This document shows positions 16,204 to 24,625 of a stretch of 37,184 nt of DNA, piece after piece; positions within the stretch are counted from its first letter, which is position 1; the number at the start of each line of letters is the position of its first letter. A program made the translations under genes and the position numbers. The DNA is taken from NCBI GenBank assembly GCA_903970165.1, contig CAJCHZ010000058.1, positions 1 to 37,184 of the forward strand. Reading direction: 5' to 3'. The notes below the pieces were generated by a model, which had not been told where the DNA came from, did no database searches, and saw only the letters and a program-made list of their open reading frames with translations. Source of the DNA: Betaproteobacteria bacterium (GTDB lineage Bacteria; Acidobacteriota; Terriglobia; Acidiferrales; UBA7541).

Positions 16204-18069
16204 TCAGTTTCCCCCAGTTCGACTGTACTGAATACGTTCGTTGTTTTCAACGCTTTTTAGCCAACAATCGAGTGCAACGGGCCGCAGGCTGGCCCACAAA
16301 GCTGAACCCCGGGCGGGGGAGGAAGTTGCGCAATGCATTACGCAGTTTACAAAGTTCCGCAGTCTCTCGCAAGCCCCCTCCCCGAGAACGCTTTTCCACC
16401 CATTTTTTTCCGCTTGCAGGAGCAAGGGATCGCCGAGAAGAGGAGTCTTGCGCCGCAGGCGCACTTCCTCTGGCAATAATCCTTGCATCGAATCCCTCAG
16501 GAGTTCCTTGTTCATGCACCAGGGCACGGGAGGGACGCGCAGGAGGAAACGAATCAATCGCTGATCGAGCAGAGGCGCGCGCGCTTCCACGGCGACCCCG
16601 GTCCAGCCCGCATCCTCGTTCTCAAAAACGCTGGGCCAGTACGCACCGCTTAACGAAGCAAACCCGACTGGATGAAGCGGATGCTCTTCTTTGGCGGGCT
16701 TCTGCAATGCCAACCAGCGCTCGCGCAGATCCAGGTCCTTCTCGAAGCTCGGTTCCAGCCAGGGCGGATATTCCGCTGTTTCTTTCGCGCGGCCCATCCA
16801 GCGCTGTAGACGTGTTCGAAGACCTGCACGCAGCGGGGGCACCCTCCCGTGACGCAAAACGTACGCCCCAACCGCTCGGGCCGCCATGTCCAGCCGGCCG
16901 CGCTGGAGCAGGAGGACGAGGTGAGGCCACGCGCGGCCCGTCAGGATGTCGTCGCCGCCATCGCCGGATAGGACCACGCGCGCCCGGGTCGCGACTTGAC
17001 GATAGTGCTCTACGTGCAGCGCAAAAAACGGTTCGGCGCAAGGCTCGGGCGTCTTTAATCCCAGTTCGTCCCAGCGGCCAAACGGCTCGCACGAACCTCC
17101 CGAGAGAATCTCGATGGGGATGCCGATGTGCTGCGCAGCGATGGATGCAAACTTGCCTTCTTCGTCGTCAAAGAGCGGCGAGTAATCCACGGTGTAGGCA
17201 CGCAGTGAATCGCGCAGGCCGCGCTCGGCCTGCACTTTGCCGGCTGTTGCCGCAACGCTTGTCGAATCCAACCCACCACTCATGAAGAATGCTGCCGGTC
17301 CATTTGGCAAACGATCCTTCACTGCTTCCTGCAAATGGGAGCGGAAGGCTTCGATATATTCCTCACGGCGTTTGAATCTCAGAGGCTCTTCGACGGGAAG
17401 GTAGGCGTAACGGCGCACTCGCGACTCGCCATTTGCGTAGTGGAGAACATGGCCTGCCGGCAAGCGGCGTACATCGCAAAATGCGGTGCGCTCAGGATCG
17501 GGACACCAGGATTGCAGCAAGAAATCGCCTACAAAATGCAGGTCAAGCTTTGCCGATACTTCCGGCGCAAGCCGCAAAGTGTTAAGTGTGTTGCTGAAAA
17601 TAAGCTGGCCACCTGCATCCGCATAAAAAAAAGGCCGGGCGCCCAACAAGCTGCGCGCGCACCACAACTGTTTCGCTTCCGAATCCCAGAGCGCGAACGA
17701 AAAGTCTCCGATCAGAGACTCAAAGCTTTTTTCTCCGCACAATCTCCAGGCCCTTAGGATCAGTTCTTCGTTGGCGGCATCGGCGGAAGTCATCTCGCCA
17801 TGCTGCTCGATCCTTTTGCGCAATTCCTCGCGCCCATCAAGCCGCACATCGCCCAGCAGCCAGACTCGGCCATCTAGGGAGCATGGCTGTTCGGCGGATT
17901 GCGGGGAAGGCCCTGTGCGCAGCAGCGTAAAACAAAATCCCGTGCCCGGGCGCGTCCAGACTTGCGTCGCGTCCGGCCCACGAAAAGCCAAACTCTCTGC
18001 CATGCGTTCGAGAAGGCGAACATCAGGCATTCCGCCGTCGGAGCGGACGATCCCCGCGAAGCCGCTCAT
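16204..18069 (-). CDS. Lasso-peptide macrocyclase (asparagine synthetase B-like, C protein)
   Basis: The 621-residue protein has an N-terminal class II glutaminase-like domain that starts MSGFAGI. The catalytic Cys2 of true asparagine synthetases is replaced by Ser, as is normal for lasso cyclases. The ATP-pyrophosphatase core follows with SGGLDST at about 264-270 and VVLSGDGGDDILTG near 375. These enzymes adenylate the side-chain carboxyl of Asp or Glu in the core peptide, after which the free N-terminus attacks to form the macrolactam. The gene overlaps the B2 gene by four bases (ATGA) and abuts the precursor. I prefer this role over asparagine synthesis because B1, B2 and a precursor are adjacent. 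Confidence 0.95.
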   Translation of the reverse strand: MSGFAGIVRSDGGMPDVRLLERMAESLAFRGPDATQVWTRPGTGFCFTLLRTGPSPQSAEQPCSLDGRVWLLGDVRLDGREELRKRIEQHGEMTSADAANEELILRAWRLCGEKSFESLIGDFSFALWDSEAKQLWCARSLLGARPFFYADAGGQLIFSNTLNTLRLAPEVSAKLDLHFVGDFLLQSWCPDPERTAFCDVRRLPAGHVLHYANGESRVRRYAYLPVEEPLRFKRREEYIEAFRSHLQEAVKDRLPNGPAAFFMSGGLDSTSVAATAGKVQAERGLRDSLRAYTVDYSPLFDDEEGKFASIAAQHIGIPIEILSGGSCEPFGRWDELGLKTPEPCAEPFFALHVEHYRQVATRARVVLSGDGGDDILTGRAWPHLVLLLQRGRLDMAARAVGAYVLRHGRVPPLRAGLRTRLQRWMGRAKETAEYPPWLEPSFEKDLDLRERWLALQKPAKEEHPLHPVGFASLSGAYWPSVFENEDAGWTGVAVEARAPLLDQRLIRFLLRVPPVPWCMNKELLRDSMQGLLPEEVRLRRKTPLLGDPLLLQAEKNGWKSVLGEGACERLRNFVNCVMHCATSSPARGSALWASLRPVALDCWLKSVENNERIQYSRTGGN

Positions 18070-18536
18070 CGCCGCCCCGGCGTCGACGAAAGGGCCGCGT
18101 CAAACGCGGCATAGTGTTCGTGAAGTGCTTCCGGCTCATTCAAAGCAACTCCATGGCGCTCGACCCAGGCGTGCGCCTCGAATTTCTCAGACTCTTTCCG
18201 AACGCCGATGCGCAACTCGGAAGCAATTCCCTGCCGCCCCAGCAGCCACCAGAGCGCAAGTGATTCTTCGAGGCAGGTGGGGTGGCCGATACCGTGGCGC
18301 ACCGCGGCGCGCACCATGCGAACGGTCAAATCCGCACTCGCAGGCATGGAAGCGGCCGCAGAGCTATCCAGCGGAGCCTTCGCAGTGGGAAGAAGCTTTT
18401 GCAGGAAGGCCTGCGTCTTGCGAAATCCACGCAGCCTCAAACTCAAACAGATGAACGGCAACAATGCGGCTGCACGCAGGAAAACTCCGCGCGCCGGGCG
18501 CTCCAGCGCGCTAAACCGTCGGAGCCGTTCCCACAT
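18066..18536 (-). CDS. Lasso-peptide leader peptidase (B2, transglutaminase-like)
   Basis: The 156-residue protein starts MWERLRRFSALERPARGV, as B2 proteins commonly do, and has a helical N-terminal half. The transglutaminase-like core contains the catalytic Cys88 (GHPTCLEESLALWWLLGRQG) and His122 (EAHAWVE). The third catalytic acid, usually Asp, is not obvious; the expected place reads Asn133-Glu134. B2 cleaves the leader from the precursor bound by B1. The frame is open to 18659, but residues before the chosen ATG are the out-of-frame shadow of the B1 gene. The chosen start overlaps B1 by 26 bases, and the end overlaps the cyclase start by ATGA. Confidence 0.9.
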   Translation of the reverse strand: MWERLRRFSALERPARGVFLRAAALLPFICLSLRLRGFRKTQAFLQKLLPTAKAPLDSSAAASMPASADLTVRMVRAAVRHGIGHPTCLEESLALWWLLGRQGIASELRIGVRKESEKFEAHAWVERHGVALNEPEALHEHYAAFDAALSSTPGRR

Positions 18537-18816
18537 CGGCAGGCTGAATCTGCAGCAATCCGTTTTCGACGAGCCGCACAAGCAGTTCGGTAAGATGCAG
18601 ACGCAGCAGTTCGGACTCCACGTCAAACTCGTTCTGGAGCTCCTGATACGCCGCGTCAATGCTCGGGGCGGCGACGACTACCTGCCACATGCGCGTCCCG
18701 GTTTCGTCCAGACCAAAATAGCGTTCCGTCTCCAGATTCAACAGCACGGATTCCTTGTCGAGAAAACGCACGAGCACGTGCGGCACCGTTTCGGCGCGAT
18801 CCGCGAATGACACCAT
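18511..18816 (-). CDS. PqqD-family RiPP recognition element protein (lasso B1)
   Basis: The 101-residue protein has the PqqD fold signature: VLVRFLDKESVLLNLETERYFGLDETGTRMWQ, followed by a helical segment with IDAAYQELQNEFDVESELLRLHLTELLVRLVENGLL. In lasso pathways such RRE proteins bind the leader peptide and hand the precursor to B2. The ATG at 18816 is chosen because GAGGAG lies 8 bases upstream; a GTG at 18825 is in frame but less well placed. It is the first gene of the lasso operon. Confidence 0.92.
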   Translation of the reverse strand: MVSFADRAETVPHVLVRFLDKESVLLNLETERYFGLDETGTRMWQVVVAAPSIDAAYQELQNEFDVESELLRLHLTELLVRLVENGLLQIQPADVGTAPTV

Positions 18817-18900
18817 CAGCCCCACTCCTCAACTCTCCGTCCGGACACGCAGGCTAGGCTTCCGCTTGAGTCCTGCCCAACAAAGATTTTCGTGCACATC

Positions 18901-18929
18901 ATTCTACCGGGGATTCGGGTGATTCGCCA
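18901..18929 (-). promoter_or_regulatory. Possible promoter of the lasso operon
   Basis: On the minus strand TGGCGA (18924-18929) and TAGAAT (18901-18906) are 17 bases apart, 85 bases before the B1 start codon. The -10 is a 5/6 match, the -35 is weak. A different promoter further upstream cannot be excluded. Confidence 0.28.
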
Positions 18930-18998
18930 TGCGGAGTAACAGTTGCGATGGAATAAAATTTCGGCGAGCCGGCGAATCACGCTCCCCGCATTGCCTTC

Positions 18999-19569
18999 TC
19001 ACGGAGTTTCATCTTCCGCAAAGATAACCCTTGCCGTCACGCTCTTTCGCGCACCTTCTTCCAGTTCGACCTTCTCGCCTTTTCCTGCATACACCTTGAA
19101 AAACTCCGGCCGATGGATGTCTTCCTCTATTACCTCGTCGAATGCCAACACCACGAAGGTTCCTGGACTTAAGCCGCGTACCGTGAAGTGGCCGTGCTCG
19201 TCACTCGACGCCAGCGGGCTGCATTTTATACACCAGCCCGGTCAGTTGTTGGCCCGACTGCAGCGTGAATGTCGTTTGCAGGAGTTCGCTGGCCATTTGC
19301 ACAAATCCCCCGCGTTTCAGTATGACAAGGTATCTCCCTGGCTCCAGGTCTTCGATCAGGAATGTACCGTCCGTGCTGGTCGTTGCCGATGACAGCCTCG
19401 CTCCGCCGCGCAATTGCACCATTGCTTTTCGGATCGGCAACCCGCTCTTGGCATCGACCACTTCCCCTTGAATGCTTTGCTTCGGCTGTTCCTTCGGCGC
19501 ATCGGTTTGACTTGGAGAGGGCGCGACAAAAACCAGACAAGCAAAAGAAATCGCCAACCAGCGCAACAT
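18999..19569 (-). pseudogene. Decayed CarboxypepD_reg (carboxypeptidase-regulatory-like) gene with internal deletion and frameshift
   Basis: The 5' part encodes a signal peptide (MLRWLAISFACLVFVAP) and a CarboxypepD_reg domain: IQGEVVDAKSGLPIRKAMVQLRG, TDGTFLIEDLEPGRYLVILKRGGF, GLVYKMQPAGV. It ends in a TGA at 19201. The 3' part lies in another frame and encodes LASSDEHGHFTVRGLSPG, FVVLAFDEVIEED and RPEFFKVYAGKGEKVELEEG, which is the usual C-terminal end of long members of this acidobacterial family. The middle, normally several hundred residues, is missing. A GGGAGG lies 5 bases before the ATG at 19569, so the 5' part may still be expressed as a short exported domain. Confidence 0.72.
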
Positions 19570-19805
19570 AAGAACCTCCCGGGAAACAACCATCAGTGCT
19601 TCCTGGCCTGTTATATCACGGTGATGTTACATCTTTATATTGGCGGTAAAAGCTACTTGATCCATCTAGAGCAAGTCATTCCATGAGTAACGGCCTAATG
19701 GATAGAGATGATCCGATTCAAAGCTTTAGAACCTTCCGTTCGCCTCGAGTTGCCTTTTCGTGCAGCCGATTGTCTTCGCGCTGAAGACACGCTATAAGTT
19801 TTGTC

Positions 19806-20624
19806 GTGCCGGAAGCCGCGATCGCTGTTGCATCCCTCGAAAAATCGTTTCCCCCCGCGCGCAGCGGCTGGCGCGCCTTCTTGCAGCCATTTGAAAAACC
19901 GACCGTTGTCGCACTCGCCGGACTTTCCTTCGAAATGCGCCCGGGAGAAGCGCTGGCACTGCTGGGTGCGAATGGCGCGGGAAAATCCACGCTGCTCAAA
20001 ATTCTCGCGACGCTGCTTCTTCCCACTCATGGGCGCGCCCAAATCGCGGGACATGACGCCGTCCTCGACCCGCGCGCCGTCCGGAGCCAAATCGGCTATC
20101 ACGCCGGCAGCGATCTCGGCTTTTACGCGCGCCTTACCGGCCGCGAAAATCTGCGCTTTTTCGGGCGCCTAAATCATCTTTCGGACGCTGCCTTCGGGCG
20201 GCGGATCGCGCTGCTCGCGGAACAATTTCATCTCGAAGAGGTGCTCGGCCGCCAGGTCCGCACGCTCTCCTCAGGCACGGTGCAACGCCTTAGTCTCGCC
20301 CGCGCCCTGCTTCACGAGCCGCGCGTCCTCCTCCTCGACGAACCTACGCGCAGCCTCGATGCCATCGCGGCCTCGGAATTTCGCCGCTACCTCAAATCCG
20401 AAGTTCTTGGCCGCGGCGACACTTCCCTGCTCTTTGCCTCACACACGCTGCCCGAGGTTGAATTGCTCGCCGATCGCGTCGCCGTGATGGACGCCGGGCG
20501 GCTCGTCGCCTGCGATACTCCTGCGGCCTTAAAGCGCAGTACCGGCGCCGCGACGCTTGAAGACGCTTTCATGCGCCTCACAGGCCGCTCCCCGCAGCTC
20601 ACCGCCGAGGAAACCACCGAATGA
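19806..20624 (+). CDS. ABC transporter ATP-binding protein
   Basis: The 272-residue ATPase has Walker A GANGAGKST, an ABC signature LSSGTVQRLSLARAL, Walker B RVLLLDEP, and the switch histidine in FASHTLPEVE. It resembles ATPases of ABC-2 type exporters (NatA/DrrA-like). The start is a GTG at 19806 with weak ribosome-binding context. The stop overlaps the ATG of the permease gene (ATGA), so the two form one transporter. It lies 1.0 kb from the lasso operon on the opposite strand. Whether it exports the lasso peptide is unknown. Confidence 0.92.
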   Translation: MPEAAIAVASLEKSFPPARSGWRAFLQPFEKPTVVALAGLSFEMRPGEALALLGANGAGKSTLLKILATLLLPTHGRAQIAGHDAVLDPRAVRSQIGYHAGSDLGFYARLTGRENLRFFGRLNHLSDAAFGRRIALLAEQFHLEEVLGRQVRTLSSGTVQRLSLARALLHEPRVLLLDEPTRSLDAIAASEFRRYLKSEVLGRGDTSLLFASHTLPEVELLADRVAVMDAGRLVACDTPAALKRSTGAATLEDAFMRLTGRSPQLTAEETTE

Positions 20625-21436
20625 TCCACGCGCTCCAGGAGCTGTGGGCGTTTTTCTGGCGCGATCTCTCCATCGCGCGTACCTACCGAACCGTTTTCGT
20701 ACTCGAAGCCCTTGAAGCGCTCTTCGGCGTGGCTATGTTTTTTTACGTCGCGCGCTTTGTGGACAGCCCGCAGCTCCAGCACGCTCTCCCGCAGAGCGGA
20801 GGCTATTTCGCTTTTTCCCTGATCGGCTTCGTCTTTCTCGACTATTTGAACGCCGCGATGGACACCTTCGACCGCAGCCTGTTAGAAGCGCGCGACTCCG
20901 GCACGCTCGAACATCTCCTCGTCACACAGACTTCTCTGCCCGTAATTCTTGCCGGCTCGGCGATCTATCCATTTGTGGCTACAACGATGCGGATTGCGGT
21001 TTATGTTGCGTGGGGCGCGATCCTTTTCGGCTTTCCTTTGCGCGATGCCAATTGGCTCGCGGTAGCCGCCGTGCTGCTTGCGACTCTGCTCGCTTTTTCC
21101 GGATTGGGAATTCTCTCCGCCAGTTACCTCCTGCTTTTCAAGCGCGGCAATCCCGCGAAGTGGTTTCTTCTCGGCGTTTCCAGCGTCGCCGGCGGCATGC
21201 TTTTTCCCATCAGCGTGCTACCCGATTGGCTTCAGGTGGTCGCCCGCTTGAATCCTGTTACCTATGCTCTCGGCGCCATGCGCGCTGCTCTGCTCGACGG
21301 CGCAAACGTGCAAGTAGTCTGGCGCCCACTGATCGTCCTACTTGTTTTCAGCGCGGTCCTTTTACCTCTTTCCATGGCCGTATTCGCCTGGGCTCTTCGC
21401 CGCACCAAAACCACAGGCACTCTAATGCACCGCTAG
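20621..21436 (+). CDS. ABC-2 type transporter permease
   Basis: The 271-residue protein has about six membrane helices, including TVFVLEALEALFGVAMFFYVARF, YFAFSLIGFVFLDYL and a final helix with VLLPLSMAVFAWAL. The core GLGILSASYLLLFKRGNPAKWFLLGVSSVAGGMLFPISVLPDWLQ is the typical ABC-2 region. It pairs with the preceding ATPase through a four-base overlap. Together they probably export a small molecule or lipid; the substrate cannot be told from the sequence. Confidence 0.9.
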   Translation: MIHALQELWAFFWRDLSIARTYRTVFVLEALEALFGVAMFFYVARFVDSPQLQHALPQSGGYFAFSLIGFVFLDYLNAAMDTFDRSLLEARDSGTLEHLLVTQTSLPVILAGSAIYPFVATTMRIAVYVAWGAILFGFPLRDANWLAVAAVLLATLLAFSGLGILSASYLLLFKRGNPAKWFLLGVSSVAGGMLFPISVLPDWLQVVARLNPVTYALGAMRAALLDGANVQVVWRPLIVLLVFSAVLLPLSMAVFAWALRRTKTTGTLMHR

Positions 21437-21525
21437 CGCACCAAATCGCGAAACTCAGTTTTCGAAACTGAAAATACGAGACTGCAATTTCGTTTTTCAA
21501 ATTTCGTTTTTCGACCTCCCCATAC

Positions 21526-21558
21526 AAAAAGGCCGGTCCCGCAAAGCGAGACCGGCCC
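21526..21558 (-). terminator. Intrinsic terminator of the TPR-protein gene
   Basis: On the minus strand GGCCGGTCTCGC and GCGGGACCGGCC pair with one mismatch around TTT, followed by TTTTT. It lies 24 bases after the stop of the TPR protein and faces the convergent ABC operon. Confidence 0.88.
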
Positions 21559-21581
21559 AGTAGAAAGCAGTGCGAATCTGC

Positions 21582-22739
21582 TCAGGACTTCTTCTTCGTG
21601 TTCACCTTGATATCAATGCCCGGCGCCATCTGCTGCAATTGTGCCAGACCCTCTTTCGCCTGCTGGCCATAAGGTCCATTGGGGTCCAGCTCAATTGCCT
21701 TCTGGTACGCCTCGATTGTCCCCGGAGCGAATTGGGGCACGTCCTTGTCCCCGACTTTCTTCACTGTCATTTTGAAAATCAGGCAAGCTCCCAGCAGGTA
21801 CCAGGTCTGCGCGTTCTTCGGATCCAACTCCGCGGATTTCTGCAGCGGCTCCACGGCATCGCCTCCGCGGTTCGCGTTATACAAGCTGATCCCGAAGTTG
21901 CGCCAGGCGGTCGCCGCTTTCGTGGGGTCGAGTTCCGCGCTCTTGGAGTACGCGGCCTTTGCTTCGTCGATCTTTCCCGCGCGCGCCAGCACGTTTCCCA
22001 GATTGTTGTAGTAGCCAGGGTCATCAGGCTTAGCTGTAATGGCCTGCTGATAAGCCTGCGCAGCCTCGTCGTTGCGGCCCGCCAGGTCATACGCTTCTCC
22101 CAGCCTCGCCCACAATAGGTGCCGATTGGGGTCTTTTTCCGCCGCTGCCTGTTGCGCAGCTTGGAATTCCGCGGCAGCCTTGTCGGACAGATCCTTCAGG
22201 TTTTGCTTCAGCGCATCCTTCTGATCCGAAGGTGCCTTCGACAGGTCATCCTTCGCTTTGCGCTCCTGGTCCAGCAGCGCAGTCCCTGCAGTGTAGTGCG
22301 CCTTCATGCCCTCGAATTTTTGCTTTGCTTCGGCGTCCGCCTTGGCTTTTTCCGTCGCAGCCGCGCCCTCTTTCGCCATCTCTGTCTTGAAGTTCATATC
22401 CAGCTTCGCTTCATCGTTGCTGGTTACCTTGATTTGCCCTATCTTGACGGGAGTCTGCTTCTCGTTTGGCGGCGGGAAAGTCATAATCGTCACGTCGTAG
22501 ACGCCTGGCCGAAGATTGTGAAAAGTGTACCTGCCATCCGCGTCCGTCTTGGCCTCCAACTTCGCGCCCTGATCGCTTATCGCTTCGACCCCCAGTCCAA
22601 ACCACGGCTTTCCATTGATGTCATCAACGATACCGGTGAGCGTTCCAGTCACTTGCGCCTTCGTTCCCGGAGCAAGCATGCAAACTAGCAGGGCCGCGAG
22701 CACCGCAGCCAACGTCCCATACTTCCGAAATATCTTCAT
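21582..22739 (-). CDS. Exported TPR protein with N-terminal CarboxypepD_reg domain
   Basis: The 385-residue protein has a signal peptide (TLAAVLAALLVCMLAPGTKAQ), a CarboxypepD_reg beta-sandwich domain (about 30-110: LTGIVDDINGKPWFGLGVEAIS, TDADGRYTFHNLRPGVYDVTI), a charged coiled-coil-like stretch (about 120-190), and four or more TPR units (about 200-375). Examples are LLWARLGEAYDLAGRNDEA, YYNNLGNVLARAGKIDEA and WRNFGISLYNANRGGDA. TPRs bind proteins, so an envelope scaffold role is likely. The ATG at 22739 is chosen because AGGAG lies about 8 bases upstream. It is followed by a strong terminator. Confidence 0.88.
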   Translation of the reverse strand: MKIFRKYGTLAAVLAALLVCMLAPGTKAQVTGTLTGIVDDINGKPWFGLGVEAISDQGAKLEAKTDADGRYTFHNLRPGVYDVTIMTFPPPNEKQTPVKIGQIKVTSNDEAKLDMNFKTEMAKEGAAATEKAKADAEAKQKFEGMKAHYTAGTALLDQERKAKDDLSKAPSDQKDALKQNLKDLSDKAAAEFQAAQQAAAEKDPNRHLLWARLGEAYDLAGRNDEAAQAYQQAITAKPDDPGYYNNLGNVLARAGKIDEAKAAYSKSAELDPTKAATAWRNFGISLYNANRGGDAVEPLQKSAELDPKNAQTWYLLGACLIFKMTVKKVGDKDVPQFAPGTIEAYQKAIELDPNGPYGQQAKEGLAQLQQMAPGIDIKVNTKKKS

Positions 22740-22829
22740 ACCCATTTCTCCTTTTGCCGAGGCATACCCTGCCCGGCCTGGCTGGCGGGATGTGCCCTAT
22801 TATGCCTAATCTTAGCTCTTTTCCAAGGG

Positions 22830-23555
22830 TCAGGAGTGCGCCGGGATCGCCTGCCGGTAGGGGATAGGATCGGGCACGCCTGCCTCCGCAAACGCCTTCA
22901 AACGCAGCAGGCAGCTGTCGCAAGCCCCGCAAGCTCTTTGCTCGCCTTGGTAACACGACCACGTTAGCTGCAGCGGCGCACCTAGCTCCAACCCGCGCAG
23001 GATGATCTCACTTTTTTTCATTCGAATCACCGGCGTCTCAATCTTAATTTCCGTCTCCGGCCGCGTCCCCACGCGCACCAATTCCTGAAAAACCTGGTAA
23101 TACTCCGCGCGGCAATCCGGATAACCGGAACTATCCTCCGCTACGGCCCCAATGTAAACCGCTCCCGCGCCAATCGCCTCCGCCCAGCTCACGCCCACTG
23201 AAAGAAAATGCGCGTTGCGAAACGGCACATATGTCACCGGAATCGCACTGCCATGCGGCCCCGCTGCGCCCAATTCATTTTCCGGCACGGCAATCTGCGC
23301 ATCCGTCAGCGCCGAACCGCCAATCGCACGAAAATGATCCAGCTTCACCACCAAACGCTGTTGCACTTCCAACCAATCCGCAATGCGGTCGAACGCGAGT
23401 CTTTCCCGCGACTCAGTACGCTGTCCATAGCTGGCATGAAGTAGTGCGAGATTCTCGTGGCCGTACTTCTCAAGCGCGATCGTCGCGCACACGCACGAAT
23501 CCATCCCTCCGCTAAGCAGCACCACCGCCTTAGTCGCCCTTATCTTGCTCATCAT
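22830..23555 (-). CDS. queC: 7-cyano-7-deazaguanine synthase QueC
   Basis: QueC converts 7-carboxy-7-deazaguanine to preQ0 with ATP and ammonia in queuosine biosynthesis. The 241-residue protein has the PP-loop SGGMDS near residue 17, RNAHFLSVGVSWAEAIGAGAVYIGAVAEDSSGYPDC, and the zinc-binding cysteines in CYQGEQRACGACDSC near the C-terminus. The start is uncertain: ATG at 23555 or 23552, or a GTG at 23564. It lies 96 bases after queE on the same strand and completes a queD-queE-queC set. Confidence 0.96.
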   Translation of the reverse strand: MMSKIRATKAVVLLSGGMDSCVCATIALEKYGHENLALLHASYGQRTESRERLAFDRIADWLEVQQRLVVKLDHFRAIGGSALTDAQIAVPENELGAAGPHGSAIPVTYVPFRNAHFLSVGVSWAEAIGAGAVYIGAVAEDSSGYPDCRAEYYQVFQELVRVGTRPETEIKIETPVIRMKKSEIILRGLELGAPLQLTWSCYQGEQRACGACDSCLLRLKAFAEAGVPDPIPYRQAIPAHS

Positions 23556-23651
23556 TGCGTCCACATTCTCTCAGAAATCAGCGTGCCACATCTGCCGCTC
23601 TCAGCACGCCTCCGGTCCTCCAATTCTTCAGCCTCCTTAACATCCTCTGCT

Positions 23652-24347
23652 TCACACGCCTTTCGTCGCCGGATCCCACACAAATTTATGCAACTGCAAC
23701 CCGAGCCGCACCGGCAACCCATCCGCCAGTATCCACTCCACCACCTTGCGAGGCTCCAGCCCCTTCCACTTCCCCGCCGGATCATCAAACACCGGCGAAA
23801 ACAAGACCTGCTTCACGCGTGCTACCAGCCCGTGCTTGGCTGTGAAATCTCTAGCAAACTCATAATCCCGCCTCGTCATCAGCACAAATTTCACTTCATC
23901 CTTCGCGTCCAGCTCCGCGAGATTGCGCATTTCAAACGTATCCGCCTCTCCCGAATCCGGGCACTTCACATCCACAATCTTGATCACCTCGCGTGGCAAC
24001 CGCCCGGTAAAACGCTCGCCGCTCGTCTCAATCATCACCGTATAACCCTCAGCGATCAATTTCTCCGCCAGCGGATAAACCTCTTCTTGCAAAAGCGGCT
24101 CACCGCCAGTTAATTCCACTAGGGGTACGGGAGCCTGCGAGCCAGACGTCTCTGCCTTGCGGCCCGTAAGTTCATCCACGCGCGCCATGACCTCCGCGAC
24201 GCTCATCCTGGTCCCGCCATGAAACGCATAAGCCGTATCGCACCATGTGCACCTTAAATTACATCCAGTCAATCGCACGAAAACACACGGCAACCCCGCC
24301 CGCGTTCCTTCGCCCTGTATGGACTTAAATATTTCGGTTATGAACAT
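23652..24347 (-). CDS. queE: 7-carboxy-7-deazaguanine synthase QueE
   Basis: QueE is a radical SAM enzyme that contracts 6-carboxy-tetrahydropterin to 7-carboxy-7-deazaguanine. The 231-residue protein starts MFITEIFKSIQGEG and carries the C-x3-C-x2-C iron-sulfur motif (C29, C33, C36 in GCNLRCTWCDTAY) and the ELTGGEP SAM-binding element. The open frame extends to 24485, but the ATG at 24347 matches the family start, and the upstream part is not conserved-looking. It follows a small membrane-protein gene and precedes queC. Confidence 0.96.
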   Translation of the reverse strand: MFITEIFKSIQGEGTRAGLPCVFVRLTGCNLRCTWCDTAYAFHGGTRMSVAEVMARVDELTGRKAETSGSQAPVPLVELTGGEPLLQEEVYPLAEKLIAEGYTVMIETSGERFTGRLPREVIKIVDVKCPDSGEADTFEMRNLAELDAKDEVKFVLMTRRDYEFARDFTAKHGLVARVKQVLFSPVFDDPAGKWKGLEPRKVVEWILADGLPVRLGLQLHKFVWDPATKGV

Positions 24348-24411
24348 ATGGAGTGGGAGCTCTGCTCCCGCTTTTCCCGCTGAGCCAATTCCCAAATCGA
24401 ACGCTTGAACT

Positions 24412-24603
24412 CTATTGCGCCCCCGAACTCTTCTTCCGTCCAACCGTCCGTCCGAACCACCACAGCGTCCCGCCAACAAACGCAAACGGCAAAATCAATC
24501 TCCAATAGGCCGGCGGCGTCCCTCCCATAAGCTGAAACACAACGACATATCCAATCGCCACTAAAGCCGCGGGAATCAAAATAATATAGAACGCGCGATT
24601 CAC
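24412..24603 (-). CDS. Small two-helix membrane protein between queD and queE
   Basis: The 63-residue protein starts at a GTG 22 bases after the queD stop codon. It has two predicted membrane helices (FYIILIPAALVAIGYVVVFQL and LILPFAFVGGTLWWFGRTV) and a basic C-terminus (RKKSSGAQ). No family is recognised. The frame is open to 24681, but that part overlaps queD. It is probably cotranscribed with the queuosine genes. A role in precursor transport is conceivable but not supported by any motif. Confidence 0.6.
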   Translation of the reverse strand: MNRAFYIILIPAALVAIGYVVVFQLMGGTPPAYWRLILPFAFVGGTLWWFGRTVGRKKSSGAQ

Positions 24604-24625
24604 AATCCCACCGCCGACAATCTCG

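Noticed and set aside
16074..17285. 403-codon open frame on the plus strand across the lasso cyclase
   Set aside because: It is antisense to the cyclase and precursor, and its product is low-complexity Arg/Ser/Pro-rich without motifs.
16204..18069. Asparagine synthetase B for primary metabolism
   Set aside because: Catalytic Cys2 is replaced by Ser, and the gene is overlapped by B2 and followed by a precursor, so the lasso cyclase role is far more likely.
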